Notes under the pieces: generated by a model | The model's database searches: none | Told to the model about the DNA's origin: nothing | Seen by the model: only the letters and a program-made list of their open reading frames with translations | Program-made: the position numbers and the translations under genes | Shown here: positions 1 to 6,592 of the stretch, one piece after another | Layout of the letters: each line of letters begins with the position of its first letter | Numbering within the stretch: position 1 is the first letter of the stretch | Assembly (NCBI RefSeq): GCF_946479605.1 | Contig: NZ_CAMLGT010000021.1 | Span: 1-26,623 of the forward strand | Direction: 5' to 3' | DNA from: an uncultured Lacibacter sp. | GTDB lineage: Bacteria; Bacteroidota; Bacteroidia; Chitinophagales; Chitinophagaceae | Length of the DNA stretch: 26,623 bases

Positions 1-42
1 AAGTGCCGAAGGAAGTGATAAAGTAAAATGAATGATTTCGAT

Positions 43-79
43 AAAAGAAAACCGGAGTGATGAGCTCCGGTTTTCTTTT
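43..79. terminator. Bidirectional intrinsic terminator after higA
   Basis: A perfect 15-bp inverted repeat (43-57 with 65-79, 7-nt loop) has a GC core CCGGAG/CTCCGG and A/T-rich outer arms, so a U-run follows the hairpin in either direction. It starts right beside the higA stop codon. The 42 bases to its left hold no recognisable gene; two plus-strand frames end there (stops at 24-26 and 29-31), so the tail of a convergent plus-strand gene is possible but cannot be shown. Confidence 0.85.
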
Positions 80-80
80 A

Positions 81-437
81 TTAATAATCCTGTATCAACA
101 CTTCGGTAGGAATGCTTAATGTTTCATGAAGTTTACGGATCATTTCAAGTGATAACTTTCTTTTTTTATTAAGTATTTCACTTGCCCGGCTTTTGAGTCC
201 AACAACTTTAGCCAGATCGTTTTGTGAATAGCCCATCTGTTCCATGCGAAATTTAATTGCTTCAACAGGATCAGGATAGCCAATGGGGAAGTGTTCTTTT
301 TCGTACGTTGCAATTAACAAGCCAAGTACTTCCAGTTCATCACCTTCTGCTGTGTTTGGCTTCGCATCAAAGATTACTTCAAGCCGATTTAGAGCTTGCT
401 GATAATCTTTCTTTGTTTTAATGAGTTTGATATTCAT
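81..437 (-). CDS. higA: HigA-type antitoxin, XRE-family HTH protein
   Basis: This is a 118-residue antitoxin of the HigA type (COG5499-like). The N-terminal half is helical and acidic and probably binds the toxin. The C-terminal half (about residues 64-115) is an XRE/Cro helix-turn-helix, recognisable from YSQNDLAKVVG followed by the recognition stretch SRASEILNKKRKLS. It begins 6 nt after the stop of the preceding toxin gene, giving the toxin-first order typical of higBA rather than the antitoxin-first order of most type II modules. By family knowledge it neutralises the HigB mRNA interferase and represses its own operon through the HTH. A suitable palindrome lies upstream of higB at 766-780. 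A strong terminator follows the stop directly, so the operon has just two genes. Family assignment is confident; activity is inferred. Confidence 0.93.
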   Translation of the reverse strand: MNIKLIKTKKDYQQALNRLEVIFDAKPNTAEGDELEVLGLLIATYEKEHFPIGYPDPVEAIKFRMEQMGYSQNDLAKVVGLKSRASEILNKKRKLSLEMIRKLHETLSIPTEVLIQDY

Positions 438-443
438 AGTTAT

Positions 444-737
444 TTAAATTGTAGTTGCGTCTATTTTGTCATACTGAGCATGAGTCCCAACAAATCGTAT
501 CCATACCATTTGAAACACATAATTAATTCGAACAATCAGTCGGTAATGATTTCCTTTAATGTTAAATACAACTCGGTTGTCCTGTAAAAAACTTGCACTC
601 GGATATTCCAGTTTAATATCTTTTGGCCCTTTCCATTTCGCTTTTTCAGCTTCCTGGTGCCAGGCTTTTAACTGCTGCTCACAATCAGGATGCTTTTGCC
701 AGAAATCCCGTAGCGTCTTTTTTGCAATTATTCTCAA
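444..737 (-). CDS. higB: HigB-family mRNA interferase toxin
   Basis: This 97-residue protein matches the HigB toxin family (RelE-like fold, PF09907-type). It has the characteristic opening MRIIAKKTLRDFWQKHPDCEQ, a central WKGPKDIK segment, the NIKGNHYRLIVRI strand pair and the C-terminal WIRFVGTHAQYDKID. HigB toxins cleave mRNA at the ribosome. The start is a TTG at 735-737, and an in-frame TGA (738-740) sits immediately before it, so no longer version can exist. The N-terminus reads exactly as the family expects from that TTG. Weak initiation may help keep toxin below antitoxin. It is the first gene of the operon, with higA 6 nt downstream. All conserved regions appear intact. Confidence 0.93.
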   Translation of the reverse strand: MRIIAKKTLRDFWQKHPDCEQQLKAWHQEAEKAKWKGPKDIKLEYPSASFLQDNRVVFNIKGNHYRLIVRINYVFQMVWIRFVGTHAQYDKIDATTI

Positions 738-750
738 TCAGATGTTTTTA

Positions 751-758
751 CAAATGTA
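751..758 (-). promoter_or_regulatory. Probable -7 promoter box of higBA
   Basis: On the minus strand this reads TACATTTG, an exact match to the Bacteroidota -7 consensus TAnnTTTG, 14 bases before the higB TTG start. No good -33 TTG lies at the usual 17-23 nt spacing. That spacer is instead occupied by the palindrome at 766-780. Assignment is by consensus only. Confidence 0.5.
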
Positions 759-765
759 CAAAAAG

Positions 766-780
766 TTCCCAATATGGGAA
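766..780. promoter_or_regulatory. Palindromic operator, probable HigA binding site
   Basis: TTCCCA-ATA-TGGGAA is a perfect 6+6 inverted repeat with a 3-nt spacer. The symmetry extends to about 11-bp arms with one mismatch through the flanking A and T runs. It lies just upstream of the probable -7 box of higBA, between the promoter and the stop codon of the upstream membrane-protein gene. Autorepression by a HigA dimer is the expected role, by family knowledge and position. Confidence 0.6.
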
Positions 781-782
781 TT

Positions 783-1157
783 TTATTCTGTTTTCCTCCA
801 CAACACCAACCCCACCGCTGCATTAAGCAACGTATAAGTAATTCCAAAAATCAAGATATCCTCTTTCGGATTTCCATCAAAAGAACCCAGCCATAATACA
901 ACAACCGTAATCAAGAAAGTTACAATGGCATTGATGATGGGCAGGAACAACGCAAGCACCCAGTTGTTAAGGGTCACGGAAAGTTGCAACACAACAAAAT
1001 AGAAAAAGCTGAGTAACAAAAACACTTCCAATGCAGTAAAGAGTTCCTCACCTTTCGTATGTCCGCTGTAAGTTGGATAATAGTTGGCCCAGTAAACCGT
1101 AAACAGCAACAGAGCTGCTGTATAAAAAATACTGATGAATTGCAAACGGCTAATCAT
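783..1157 (-). CDS. Small four-helix membrane protein, unknown function
   Basis: A 124-residue very hydrophobic protein with about four transmembrane segments: near residues 5-22 (FISIFYTAALLLFTVYW), 40-60 (EVFLLLSFFYFVVLQ), 66-92 (VLALFLPIINAIVTFLITVVVLW) and 100-120. I do not recognise a family. A reading frame extends 12 codons further upstream, but ATG at 1155-1157 is preferred because it lies just 2 nt after the stop of the upstream DUF296 gene, a spacing typical of coupled translation. The two genes therefore look like an operon. The gene ends directly beside the higBA operator region, with no obvious terminator between them. Confidence 0.7.
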   Translation of the reverse strand: MISRLQFISIFYTAALLLFTVYWANYYPTYSGHTKGEELFTALEVFLLLSFFYFVVLQLSVTLNNWVLALFLPIINAIVTFLITVVVLWLGSFDGNPKEDILIFGITYTLLNAAVGLVLWRKTE

Positions 1158-1159
1158 GC

Positions 1160-1627
1160 TTACTGCTTTGGTTTTACCTGTAATTCTTCCCAAGGGGTTG
1201 TGCCGTCTTTTTCTCTTGTAAAGACCAGTTGTTTGCCTTCGCCGATTACAATTTCGGCAGTAGTATAAACAAGATTGCTGTCGAGCAAATGTCCACCGAT
1301 GGTCTTGCCCGTGCTGTCGCTTACACTCATGTGCAAATGCGAACCATTAATGCTGACCGTGCCAACCAAGCTCACAATTTCAAAATGGCCGGCTGCTTTA
1401 TTGCCATCGGGCTGATTGGCGAAACGAAGATGGTATTGCGTAACACTGCCCACGCAGGTTACGATCCAACCGGCTTCAATCTTGTGCTGTTGCACGTATG
1501 ATGTGATTTCTTGTTTCAGATCCTGACCGGGTTTCAAACGAAAGGCGTGAATTTTTACTTCGTCGTTTTGCATGGTTTGTTTTGGTTTACATGCAGCGAA
1601 TAAAAAAAGTATAAATAAGTATTTCAT
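1160..1627 (-). CDS. Lipoprotein with PPC/DUF296 domain
   Basis: This 155-residue protein opens with a short hydrophobic segment ending in the lipobox-like FAAC (Cys13), so it is predicted to be an exported lipoprotein. The rest is a PPC/DUF296 domain: FRLKPGQDLKQEI, then AGWIVTCVGSV, HFEIVSLVGTVS, and the metal-type histidine cluster GSHLHMSVSD...GGHL. The family is best known from plant AT-hook proteins, but bacterial copies are free-standing and usually have no signal sequence; their biochemical role is poorly defined. Start: ATG at 1625-1627 gives the signal peptide; the longer frame begins with TTG and adds five residues. The next gene starts 2 nt after its stop. Domain call is confident, lipoprotein status fairly so. 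Confidence 0.82.
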   Translation of the reverse strand: MKYLFILFLFAACKPKQTMQNDEVKIHAFRLKPGQDLKQEITSYVQQHKIEAGWIVTCVGSVTQYHLRFANQPDGNKAAGHFEIVSLVGTVSINGSHLHMSVSDSTGKTIGGHLLDSNLVYTTAEIVIGEGKQLVFTREKDGTTPWEELQVKPKQ

Positions 1628-1733
1628 GAAAACTGGCTGCAAGCTATTAGCTTACTCGCAAAGCTCTGTGTTCTCTGCGTGAAACAATTGCAAGCGAACA
1701 ATCCTTTTTTTCTCTTTCCACTCTTTTAATCTC

Positions 1734-2555
1734 TTAGTCCACAAATAAATCCGTAAACAACTTACCGCCCGGTACCACACTGTATTTGCTTAGATCAGTA
1801 ATGCCTTCGGCAGCAAACACATCTTCATCAATAAATAAATTACCGGTGCAACTGTTCGATGGTTTGCTGAGAATAATGTGTGCTGCATCTGCCAACACAT
1901 CAACTGTACGGCTCATATTTGCCAGGGCTTCACCACCTAACAAATTACGCACAGCAGCTGTATCAATCGTAGTGCGTGGCCACAACGCATTCGCTGCAAT
2001 ACCATCTTTCTTTAATTCCTCTGCCCAGCCCAGCGTCATCATACTCATGTTGAATTTGGTGAGCGTGTAGGCAATATGCCCGGCCAGCCATTTCGGTTTT
2101 AAATGAACAGGTGGTGATAACGTTAGAATGTGCGGATTTTTTCCTCTGCGTAAATGCGGTATGCATGCTTTCGTCATTAGAAATGTACCACGCACATTAA
2201 TGCTGTGCATCAGATCGAAGCGTTTGGCTTCTGTCTGTTCAGTTGGTGTAAGTGAAATAGCCGATGCATTGTTGATCAAAATATCAATGCCACCAAAGGT
2301 TGCAACGGTTTGTTCCACGGCTGCCTGTATCTGTTCTTCAAAACGAATATCTAACTGAATAGCTAATCCTTTTCCACCCGCTGCAGTCATTTCATCGGCT
2401 GCAGAAAAAATAGTGCCACCCAGCTTTGGATTTTCTTCCACGCTTTTTGCTGCAACAACCACATTGGCTCCTTCCTTCGCCAGTTTTAAACCCATTGCTT
2501 TACCAATGCCTCTTGATGCGCCGGTAATAAAAACTGTTTTTCCATTGAATGACAT
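1734..2555 (-). CDS. SDR-family NAD(P)-dependent oxidoreductase (HSDL2-like)
   Basis: A 273-residue classical short-chain dehydrogenase with the nucleotide-binding motif TGASRGIG (residues 11-18), the structural NNAS (95-98), catalytic Ser147, and the YxxxK pair Tyr163/Lys167 (YTLTK). The insert AAKSVEENPKLGGTIFSAADEM after the second strand and the LSPPVHLKP segment resemble the N-terminal domain of hydroxysteroid-dehydrogenase-like protein 2. The SCP2 sterol-carrier domain of the animal protein is absent. The substrate is unknown; lipid or fatty-acid derivatives are plausible. Start ATG at 2553-2555 is the natural family start. It is divergent from the beta-helix gene across an 88-bp control region. 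Confidence 0.9.
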   Translation of the reverse strand: MSFNGKTVFITGASRGIGKAMGLKLAKEGANVVVAAKSVEENPKLGGTIFSAADEMTAAGGKGLAIQLDIRFEEQIQAAVEQTVATFGGIDILINNASAISLTPTEQTEAKRFDLMHSINVRGTFLMTKACIPHLRRGKNPHILTLSPPVHLKPKWLAGHIAYTLTKFNMSMMTLGWAEELKKDGIAANALWPRTTIDTAAVRNLLGGEALANMSRTVDVLADAAHIILSKPSNSCTGNLFIDEDVFAAEGITDLSKYSVVPGGKLFTDLFVD

Positions 2556-2643
2556 AGTATATTGTTTAAGAAACGAAAGTTAATAAAAGCACTTCATGCG
2601 TTGAAAAGAATTTGTAATTTGTCTGCAACCTTATACACTTGTT

Positions 2644-3834
2644 ATGCTTCGCCAACTTCATTTCAGTTTAACTGCAATTTTATTGGTTTCATTTGCAACT
2701 GTCCACGCACAGGATAGTGATGAAAAGAAACTGCAGCGCCTGTTTGTAACAGCAACAGATAACTCTACCATCGAACTGCCTGAAGGAACTTACCAGCTCA
2801 ACAGAAGTTTGTGGCTCGATGGAAAAAAGAATGTCCACATCAAAGGAAAAGGAATGGATAAAACCATTCTCAATTTTACAGGCCAGATAGATGGTGCCGA
2901 AGGAATAAAGATCACCAATGGAAAAAATATTGTGCTAGAAGGTGTAACCGTGCAGGATACCAAAGGCGATGCGGTGAAAACGCAATATGTAGAAGGTATT
3001 ACTTTTAAAAATGTAAAAGCTGAATGGACACGTGGTGCCAACAGCAAGAATGGTGCGTATGGTTTGTATCCTGTGCAATGTACCAATGTATTGATTGATG
3101 GTTGCGAAGCAAGAGGAGCAAGCGATGCTGGAATATATGTAGGGCAAAGCAAGTATATAATTGTCCGCAATTCAAAAGCGACTGAGAACGTTGCCGGTAT
3201 TGAAATTGAAAATTCGTTGTATGCCGATGTGTACGATAATGAAGCAACCAATAACACCGGTGGTATTCTGATTTTTGATCTTCCGGATTTGATACAAAAG
3301 AAAGGAGGTTATGTACGGGTGTACCGCAACAATGTGCATCACAACAATCATATCAATTTTGCACCAAAGGGAAATATTGTTGGAAAAGTTCCGCAAGGCA
3401 CAGGTGTCATGATCCTTGCCACCAACCATGTGGATGTATTTGAAAACAAGATCATCAATAACATCACTGCAAGCACAGCTATTGTGAGTTATTATATTAC
3501 CGAGAACCCTATTAAAGATTCTTCATACTACCCTTTCCCAACACAGATCAATATTTACAACAACAGCTATGAACGTGAGCATGTACGGGCAACAGGTAAA
3601 GGAAGAATGGGCAAGATGTACCGCTTTAAACTACGTTTTGGAAAAAATGTACCGCATATCCAGTACGATGGAATTGTTGATGCAAAGAACCCGGCAGAGA
3701 TCTGCATCCGCAACAACAGCAATCAGAGTTTTGCTAATCTTGATGCAGAAAAAGGATTTAAGAATATCAGTCGTGATGCTTCGAAACATGATTGTACATT
3801 ACAGCCTTTACCAAAAGTGGAGTTGAAGAATTGA
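2644..3834 (+). CDS. Secreted parallel beta-helix protein (TIGR03805-like)
   Basis: A 396-residue exported protein with a signal peptide ending in ATVHAQ (about residue 22). A short N-terminal cap (IELPEGTYQLNRSLWLDG) leads into repeating beta-helix rungs such as NVHIKGKGMDKT, NIVLEGVTVQDT, GITFKNVKAEW, NVLIDGCEARGAS, YIIVRNSKATEN and DVYDNEATNNTGGI, which stack as a right-handed parallel beta-helix like pectate lyases. From memory it matches the TIGR03805 family, which is regularly found next to TIGR03806 (HNE_0200) proteins; that partner is the next gene here. Catalytic activity is unproven; polysaccharide binding or cleavage is a fair guess. The Asn- and Gly-rich rungs and loss of strong repetition after about residue 310 fit the family. 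Confidence 0.85.
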   Translation: MLRQLHFSLTAILLVSFATVHAQDSDEKKLQRLFVTATDNSTIELPEGTYQLNRSLWLDGKKNVHIKGKGMDKTILNFTGQIDGAEGIKITNGKNIVLEGVTVQDTKGDAVKTQYVEGITFKNVKAEWTRGANSKNGAYGLYPVQCTNVLIDGCEARGASDAGIYVGQSKYIIVRNSKATENVAGIEIENSLYADVYDNEATNNTGGILIFDLPDLIQKKGGYVRVYRNNVHHNNHINFAPKGNIVGKVPQGTGVMILATNHVDVFENKIINNITASTAIVSYYITENPIKDSSYYPFPTQINIYNNSYEREHVRATGKGRMGKMYRFKLRFGKNVPHIQYDGIVDAKNPAEICIRNNSNQSFANLDAEKGFKNISRDASKHDCTLQPLPKVELKN

Positions 3835-3845
3835 TGAATAGCAAT

Positions 3846-3920
3846 TGTCATTCCGTGGCACGAGGAATTTGTTAGGCATTTGTACAAAGCCCGGCAGATA
3901 CCTCCTTCGTCGGTATGACA
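3846..3920. repeat. 75-bp nested imperfect palindrome, intergenic repeat element
   Basis: The two 26-nt arms (3846-3871 and 3895-3920) are inverted copies agreeing at 19 of 26 positions without gaps. The outermost 10 bases (TGTCATTCCG against TGTCATACCG) differ only once. The 23-nt centre is itself nearly palindromic (GGCATTTGTACAAAGCC). Read on the plus strand, it gives the spurious peptide start SFRGTRNLL, which I recall as a recurring false N-terminus in Bacteroidota annotation, suggesting a genome-wide dispersed repeat. It lies between the beta-helix gene and its haem-protein partner. There is only one copy in this window. Confidence 0.65.
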
Positions 3921-3940
3921 GAAAATTTTACTTTCGAATT

Positions 3941-4987
3941 ATGAAGAAACTGATCGTTACAGTTGTTGTATTAATCTGCATGTTTGTTGTTTTATCATTC
4001 AATAACAAACAGAGCGACCCTTATTTTCAGTTTCATGAAAACCTGAGCGAATACCATTTCTTCAAAGGTGAATTAAAACAACTTCACCCTGCTGATGGCA
4101 TTATTCCTTACGATCTGAACACGCCACTGTTCAGCGATTATGCCGAGAAAGTAAGATTCATTAAAGTACCGGCAGGTAAAAAGATCAGCTACAACGCCAG
4201 CAACGTATTTGAGATGCCGTTGGGCACGGTGCTTATTAAAAATTTTTATTTCTATCATGATGTGCGCAAACCGGAACTTGGCCGACGGATTATTGAAACC
4301 CGTTTGCTGGCGCATATGCAGGATGGTTGGCATACCTATCAATACATCTGGAACGATGAACAAACAGAAGCTGTGTTTGAACCCATTGGTGATGTAACAA
4401 CAGTTGAATACGTTGATGCAAGTGGTAAGAAAATAAAATCGAAATATGTGGTGCCCAATCAGCCGCAATGCAAGGGATGCCACAGCCGCAGAGACACAAT
4501 TGTGCCTATCGGTATTGCTGCACGTCATCTCAATGGCGGGTATGCCTATCCCAGCGGCAAGCAAAATCAATTGCAGTATTGGCAACAGCAAGGCATGATC
4601 GACCTGCCATCAACCAGCATTCCGGCCAATGCAAAATGGAACGATGAACAAAGCGGCACACTTAACGATCGTGCAAGAGCTTATCTTGATATTAACTGTG
4701 GTCATTGTCATAATCCCAATGGTCCTGCAAGTACATCAGGACTGTTCTTAGATATTCATACAACCAATCCAACATCACTTGGCATTTACAAAACACCGGT
4801 TGCAGCAGGAAGAGGAAGCGGTGGTTTGAAATATGCCATCGATCCGGGTAAACCCAATCAATCATTTATGATCTATCGGATGAACAGTATTGATGTGGGC
4901 ATAGCGATGCCGGAGTTGGGTCGCAACCGTATTCATAAAGAAGGAATGGCGTTGATTGCAAAATGGATAAAAGAAATGCAGAACTAA
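3941..4987 (+). CDS. Di-CXXCH haem-binding-type protein, HNE_0200 family (TIGR03806-like)
   Basis: A 348-residue envelope protein. An N-terminal hydrophobic segment (LIVTVVVLICMFVVLSF) serves as signal or anchor. It has two CXXCH motifs, CKGCH at 177-181 and CGHCH at 253-257, suggesting covalent c-type haem. Other family-like stretches are ADGIIPYDLNTPLFSDYAEK, GTVLIKNFYF and the C-terminal IDPGKPNQSFMIYRM ... GIAMPELGRN. The frame stays open to 3845, but that part is the intergenic palindromic repeat, so ATG at 3941, directly before the signal sequence, is the start. From memory this family occurs beside the beta-helix family encoded just upstream, which argues for a joint envelope redox or carbohydrate role, still undefined. 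Haem attachment is inferred from motifs only. Confidence 0.85.
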   Translation: MKKLIVTVVVLICMFVVLSFNNKQSDPYFQFHENLSEYHFFKGELKQLHPADGIIPYDLNTPLFSDYAEKVRFIKVPAGKKISYNASNVFEMPLGTVLIKNFYFYHDVRKPELGRRIIETRLLAHMQDGWHTYQYIWNDEQTEAVFEPIGDVTTVEYVDASGKKIKSKYVVPNQPQCKGCHSRRDTIVPIGIAARHLNGGYAYPSGKQNQLQYWQQQGMIDLPSTSIPANAKWNDEQSGTLNDRARAYLDINCGHCHNPNGPASTSGLFLDIHTTNPTSLGIYKTPVAAGRGSGGLKYAIDPGKPNQSFMIYRMNSIDVGIAMPELGRNRIHKEGMALIAKWIKEMQN

Positions 4988-5017
4988 GAGTTTAAAAGAG
5001 GAAAAAAAGGGAAAGAG
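4984..5017. repeat. Left imperfect inverted repeat flanking the GxxExxY gene
   Basis: A purine-rich 34-nt tract beginning CTAAGAG, where the TAA is the stop codon of the haem protein. Its inverted partner is 5436-5470. In the alignment 28 of 35 columns match with one gap, including perfect 7-base termini and the shared inner GAAAGAG. Low complexity raises the chance of coincidence. Confidence 0.5.
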
Positions 5018-5019
5018 GG

Positions 5020-5415
5020 TTATAATATTTGTTCTCGTCCTTTATTGTTAAACACTCTATGGATGCCATCTTTCATGAGTGGTACTTTAAAGTTTAGCAA
5101 TAGCCCGTGTTTTAAGTTGGTAAGCAAACGATGTGTTTGCAGTTGATTATAAAATACAGGTGGTAGCGGGTGAATAGATTTTAGTTCAACAACCAATTTG
5201 TCATCAACTAATAAATCAAGTTTATACGCTCTTCTGATGTTAAGTTCTTCGTAATTGATAGGAAGTAATAACTGTCGTTCAACTTTAATTTCAGACCGAA
5301 TCAATTTGTTAAATAAAATCTCTTCATAAACTTTTTCAAAACAGCCCGGTCCGATGCGAGTATGAATTTTAATACACAGGTTGATTACAAGGTTAGTAAG
5401 ATCATCTATATGCAT
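5020..5415 (-). CDS. GxxExxY protein (PD-(D/E)XK nuclease-like)
   Basis: A 131-residue protein of the GxxExxY family (TIGR04256-type). The name motif is G24-C-F-E27-K-V-Y30, preceded by the usual helix ending IHTRIGPG. The middle contains a LDLLVDDKLVVELKS strand pair, giving the Asp...Glu-x-Lys arrangement of PD-(D/E)XK nuclease folds. No activity has been proven for the family as far as I know. The gene sits alone, antisense to the haem protein upstream and bounded by imperfect inverted repeats that reach the stop codons of both neighbours. This fits the scattered, multi-copy occurrence of the family in Bacteroidota genomes. It is intact, with no frameshift. Confidence 0.87.
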   Translation of the reverse strand: MHIDDLTNLVINLCIKIHTRIGPGCFEKVYEEILFNKLIRSEIKVERQLLLPINYEELNIRRAYKLDLLVDDKLVVELKSIHPLPPVFYNQLQTHRLLTNLKHGLLLNFKVPLMKDGIHRVFNNKGREQIL

Positions 5416-5435
5416 AATAGTAGGTTGATGTTTTT

Positions 5436-5470
5436 CTCTTTCTACATTTTTTCCCTTTTCAAGCTCTTAG
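5436..5470. repeat. Right imperfect inverted repeat flanking the GxxExxY gene
   Basis: Pyrimidine-rich on the plus strand and ending CTCTTAG, it is the inverted partner of 4984-5017 (28 of 35 columns identical, one gap). It ends 2 nt before the stop codon of the convergent AI-2E permease. No target-site duplication is visible at the outer ends. Confidence 0.5.
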
Positions 5471-5472
5471 CC

Positions 5473-6513
5473 CTAACCACCGTGCTCATGCGGATTTTCG
5501 GTTGCATGCATTGGTCCAAACTCGTTGGTATAAATTTTAAACAGCAGCATAAAATAACTGATGAGCAATGGACCAAAAATGAAACCCCAGAAACCAAACA
5601 AACTTAAACCAACAATTACACCTAACACCGTTACCATCGGGTGTACATCGCCCAAACGTTTCATCAATGTAATACGGGCCAGGTAATCAACATTGCCTGT
5701 TACAAGCAAACTATAGATGAGTAAACCAATTCCCGGTCCTGTATTACCCTGCGAAAACAAATACACAACCAGCGGCACCCAAATAAGCGTTGTACCAACA
5801 ATGGGAAAGAATGCAAACACACCTGTAATAAAACCCCACAACACCGGCTCTTTAATACCAAAGATCAGGTAACCGATCATGGCAAATACACCTTGTATAA
5901 AAGAGATGAGAGGAATACCAATAGCGTTTGCACGTACTACACTAATGGTTTCTTTACCGAGTATATCAATATTTTTTTCGTGCAGTGGTAAAAAGTAATC
6001 AAAAGAAGCTTCCATTTCCTTGCCGTTTGTAAGCATGAAAAAATAAATAAACAGCATCATGGCAAGATTCGATAAGATCATAGCTGTGCTGTTAAGAAAA
6101 GCAGGAAAGAAATTGGCAATGCGTTTCTGCAGTTCGGCAATATTGCTATCAGTAAACAATTCCTGTCCTGTCCATTCCTGGATTTTAGCAGAAACAGATT
6201 TCAGCCCAAGTAGCAACTCATCTGAATGACTGAACACCGCTGTGATCTTTGGCGACAACAATGTTACAATGTAATATACCGGCAACCCAACCATTACTAA
6301 AAAGCCAAAAAGAAAGAGAGTGGCTGTTGCATTCTTATTCCATTTGCGTACGGTAGTGAGGTAGCGATAGTTTTTCCTGCTTAAAATATAAAGTGTAACG
6401 GCTCCTAAAAAGCCAGGAAGGAAAATATACAACTCTTTTACAAGGAGGAAGCCTAATGCTACCAGTATAACCAACAGGATTATTTGCCGTAAACGGCTGC
6501 TGAATGATGCCAT
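5473..6513 (-). CDS. AI-2E family transporter (PF01594-type permease)
   Basis: A 346-residue integral membrane protein of the AI-2E/PerM family. Two N-terminal membrane segments (IILLVILVALGFLLV and LYIFLPGFLGAVTLYIL) are followed by a third at about 60-85, a soluble central part (about 85-145), and a C-terminal block of helices from about 145 to 330. That block includes the family-typical IGIPLISFIQGVFAMIGY, the glycine- and proline-rich GVFAFFPIVGTTLIWVP and the closing GFWGFIFGPLLISYF. Members export small molecules or act as antiporters; E. coli TqsA affects AI-2 efflux, but the substrate cannot be assigned here. Length is normal. The gene converges on the haem protein, with the GxxExxY cassette between them. 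The C-terminus is acidic and His-rich (ATENPHEHGG). Confidence 0.9.
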   Translation of the reverse strand: MASFSSRLRQIILLVILVALGFLLVKELYIFLPGFLGAVTLYILSRKNYRYLTTVRKWNKNATATLFLFGFLVMVGLPVYYIVTLLSPKITAVFSHSDELLLGLKSVSAKIQEWTGQELFTDSNIAELQKRIANFFPAFLNSTAMILSNLAMMLFIYFFMLTNGKEMEASFDYFLPLHEKNIDILGKETISVVRANAIGIPLISFIQGVFAMIGYLIFGIKEPVLWGFITGVFAFFPIVGTTLIWVPLVVYLFSQGNTGPGIGLLIYSLLVTGNVDYLARITLMKRLGDVHPMVTVLGVIVGLSLFGFWGFIFGPLLISYFMLLFKIYTNEFGPMHATENPHEHGG

Positions 6514-6547
6514 GAAATGAAATTACAAAAAGCTTTTCTTAGCAACT

Positions 6548-6579
6548 AAAAAAGCCGGGCATAACCCGGCTTTCTTTTT
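6548..6579 (-). terminator. Intrinsic terminator of the CHRD gene
   Basis: The hairpin AAAGCCGGG / CCCGGCTTT (6551-6559 with 6565-6573, 5-nt loop) is followed on the minus strand by a U-run made from the A-tract at 6548-6553. It lies 13 bases past the CHRD stop codon. The other side is also T-rich, but no plus-strand gene ends here. Confidence 0.85.
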
Positions 6580-6592
6580 ATAGTTGTGTTGT

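Noticed and set aside
2..31. Possible C-terminal tail of a plus-strand gene at the left edge
   Set aside because: Only about nine codons are visible and two frames stop there; there is not enough to call a gene.
465..485. TTGTCATACTGAGCATGAGTCC-like bases resembling the 3846-3920 repeat
   Set aside because: They encode the conserved THAQYDKID end of HigB, and the similarity does not go beyond the first few bases.
3845..3940. Upstream extension of the haem-protein gene by 32 codons
   Set aside because: This segment is the palindromic intergenic repeat; the signal sequence starts at the ATG at 3941.
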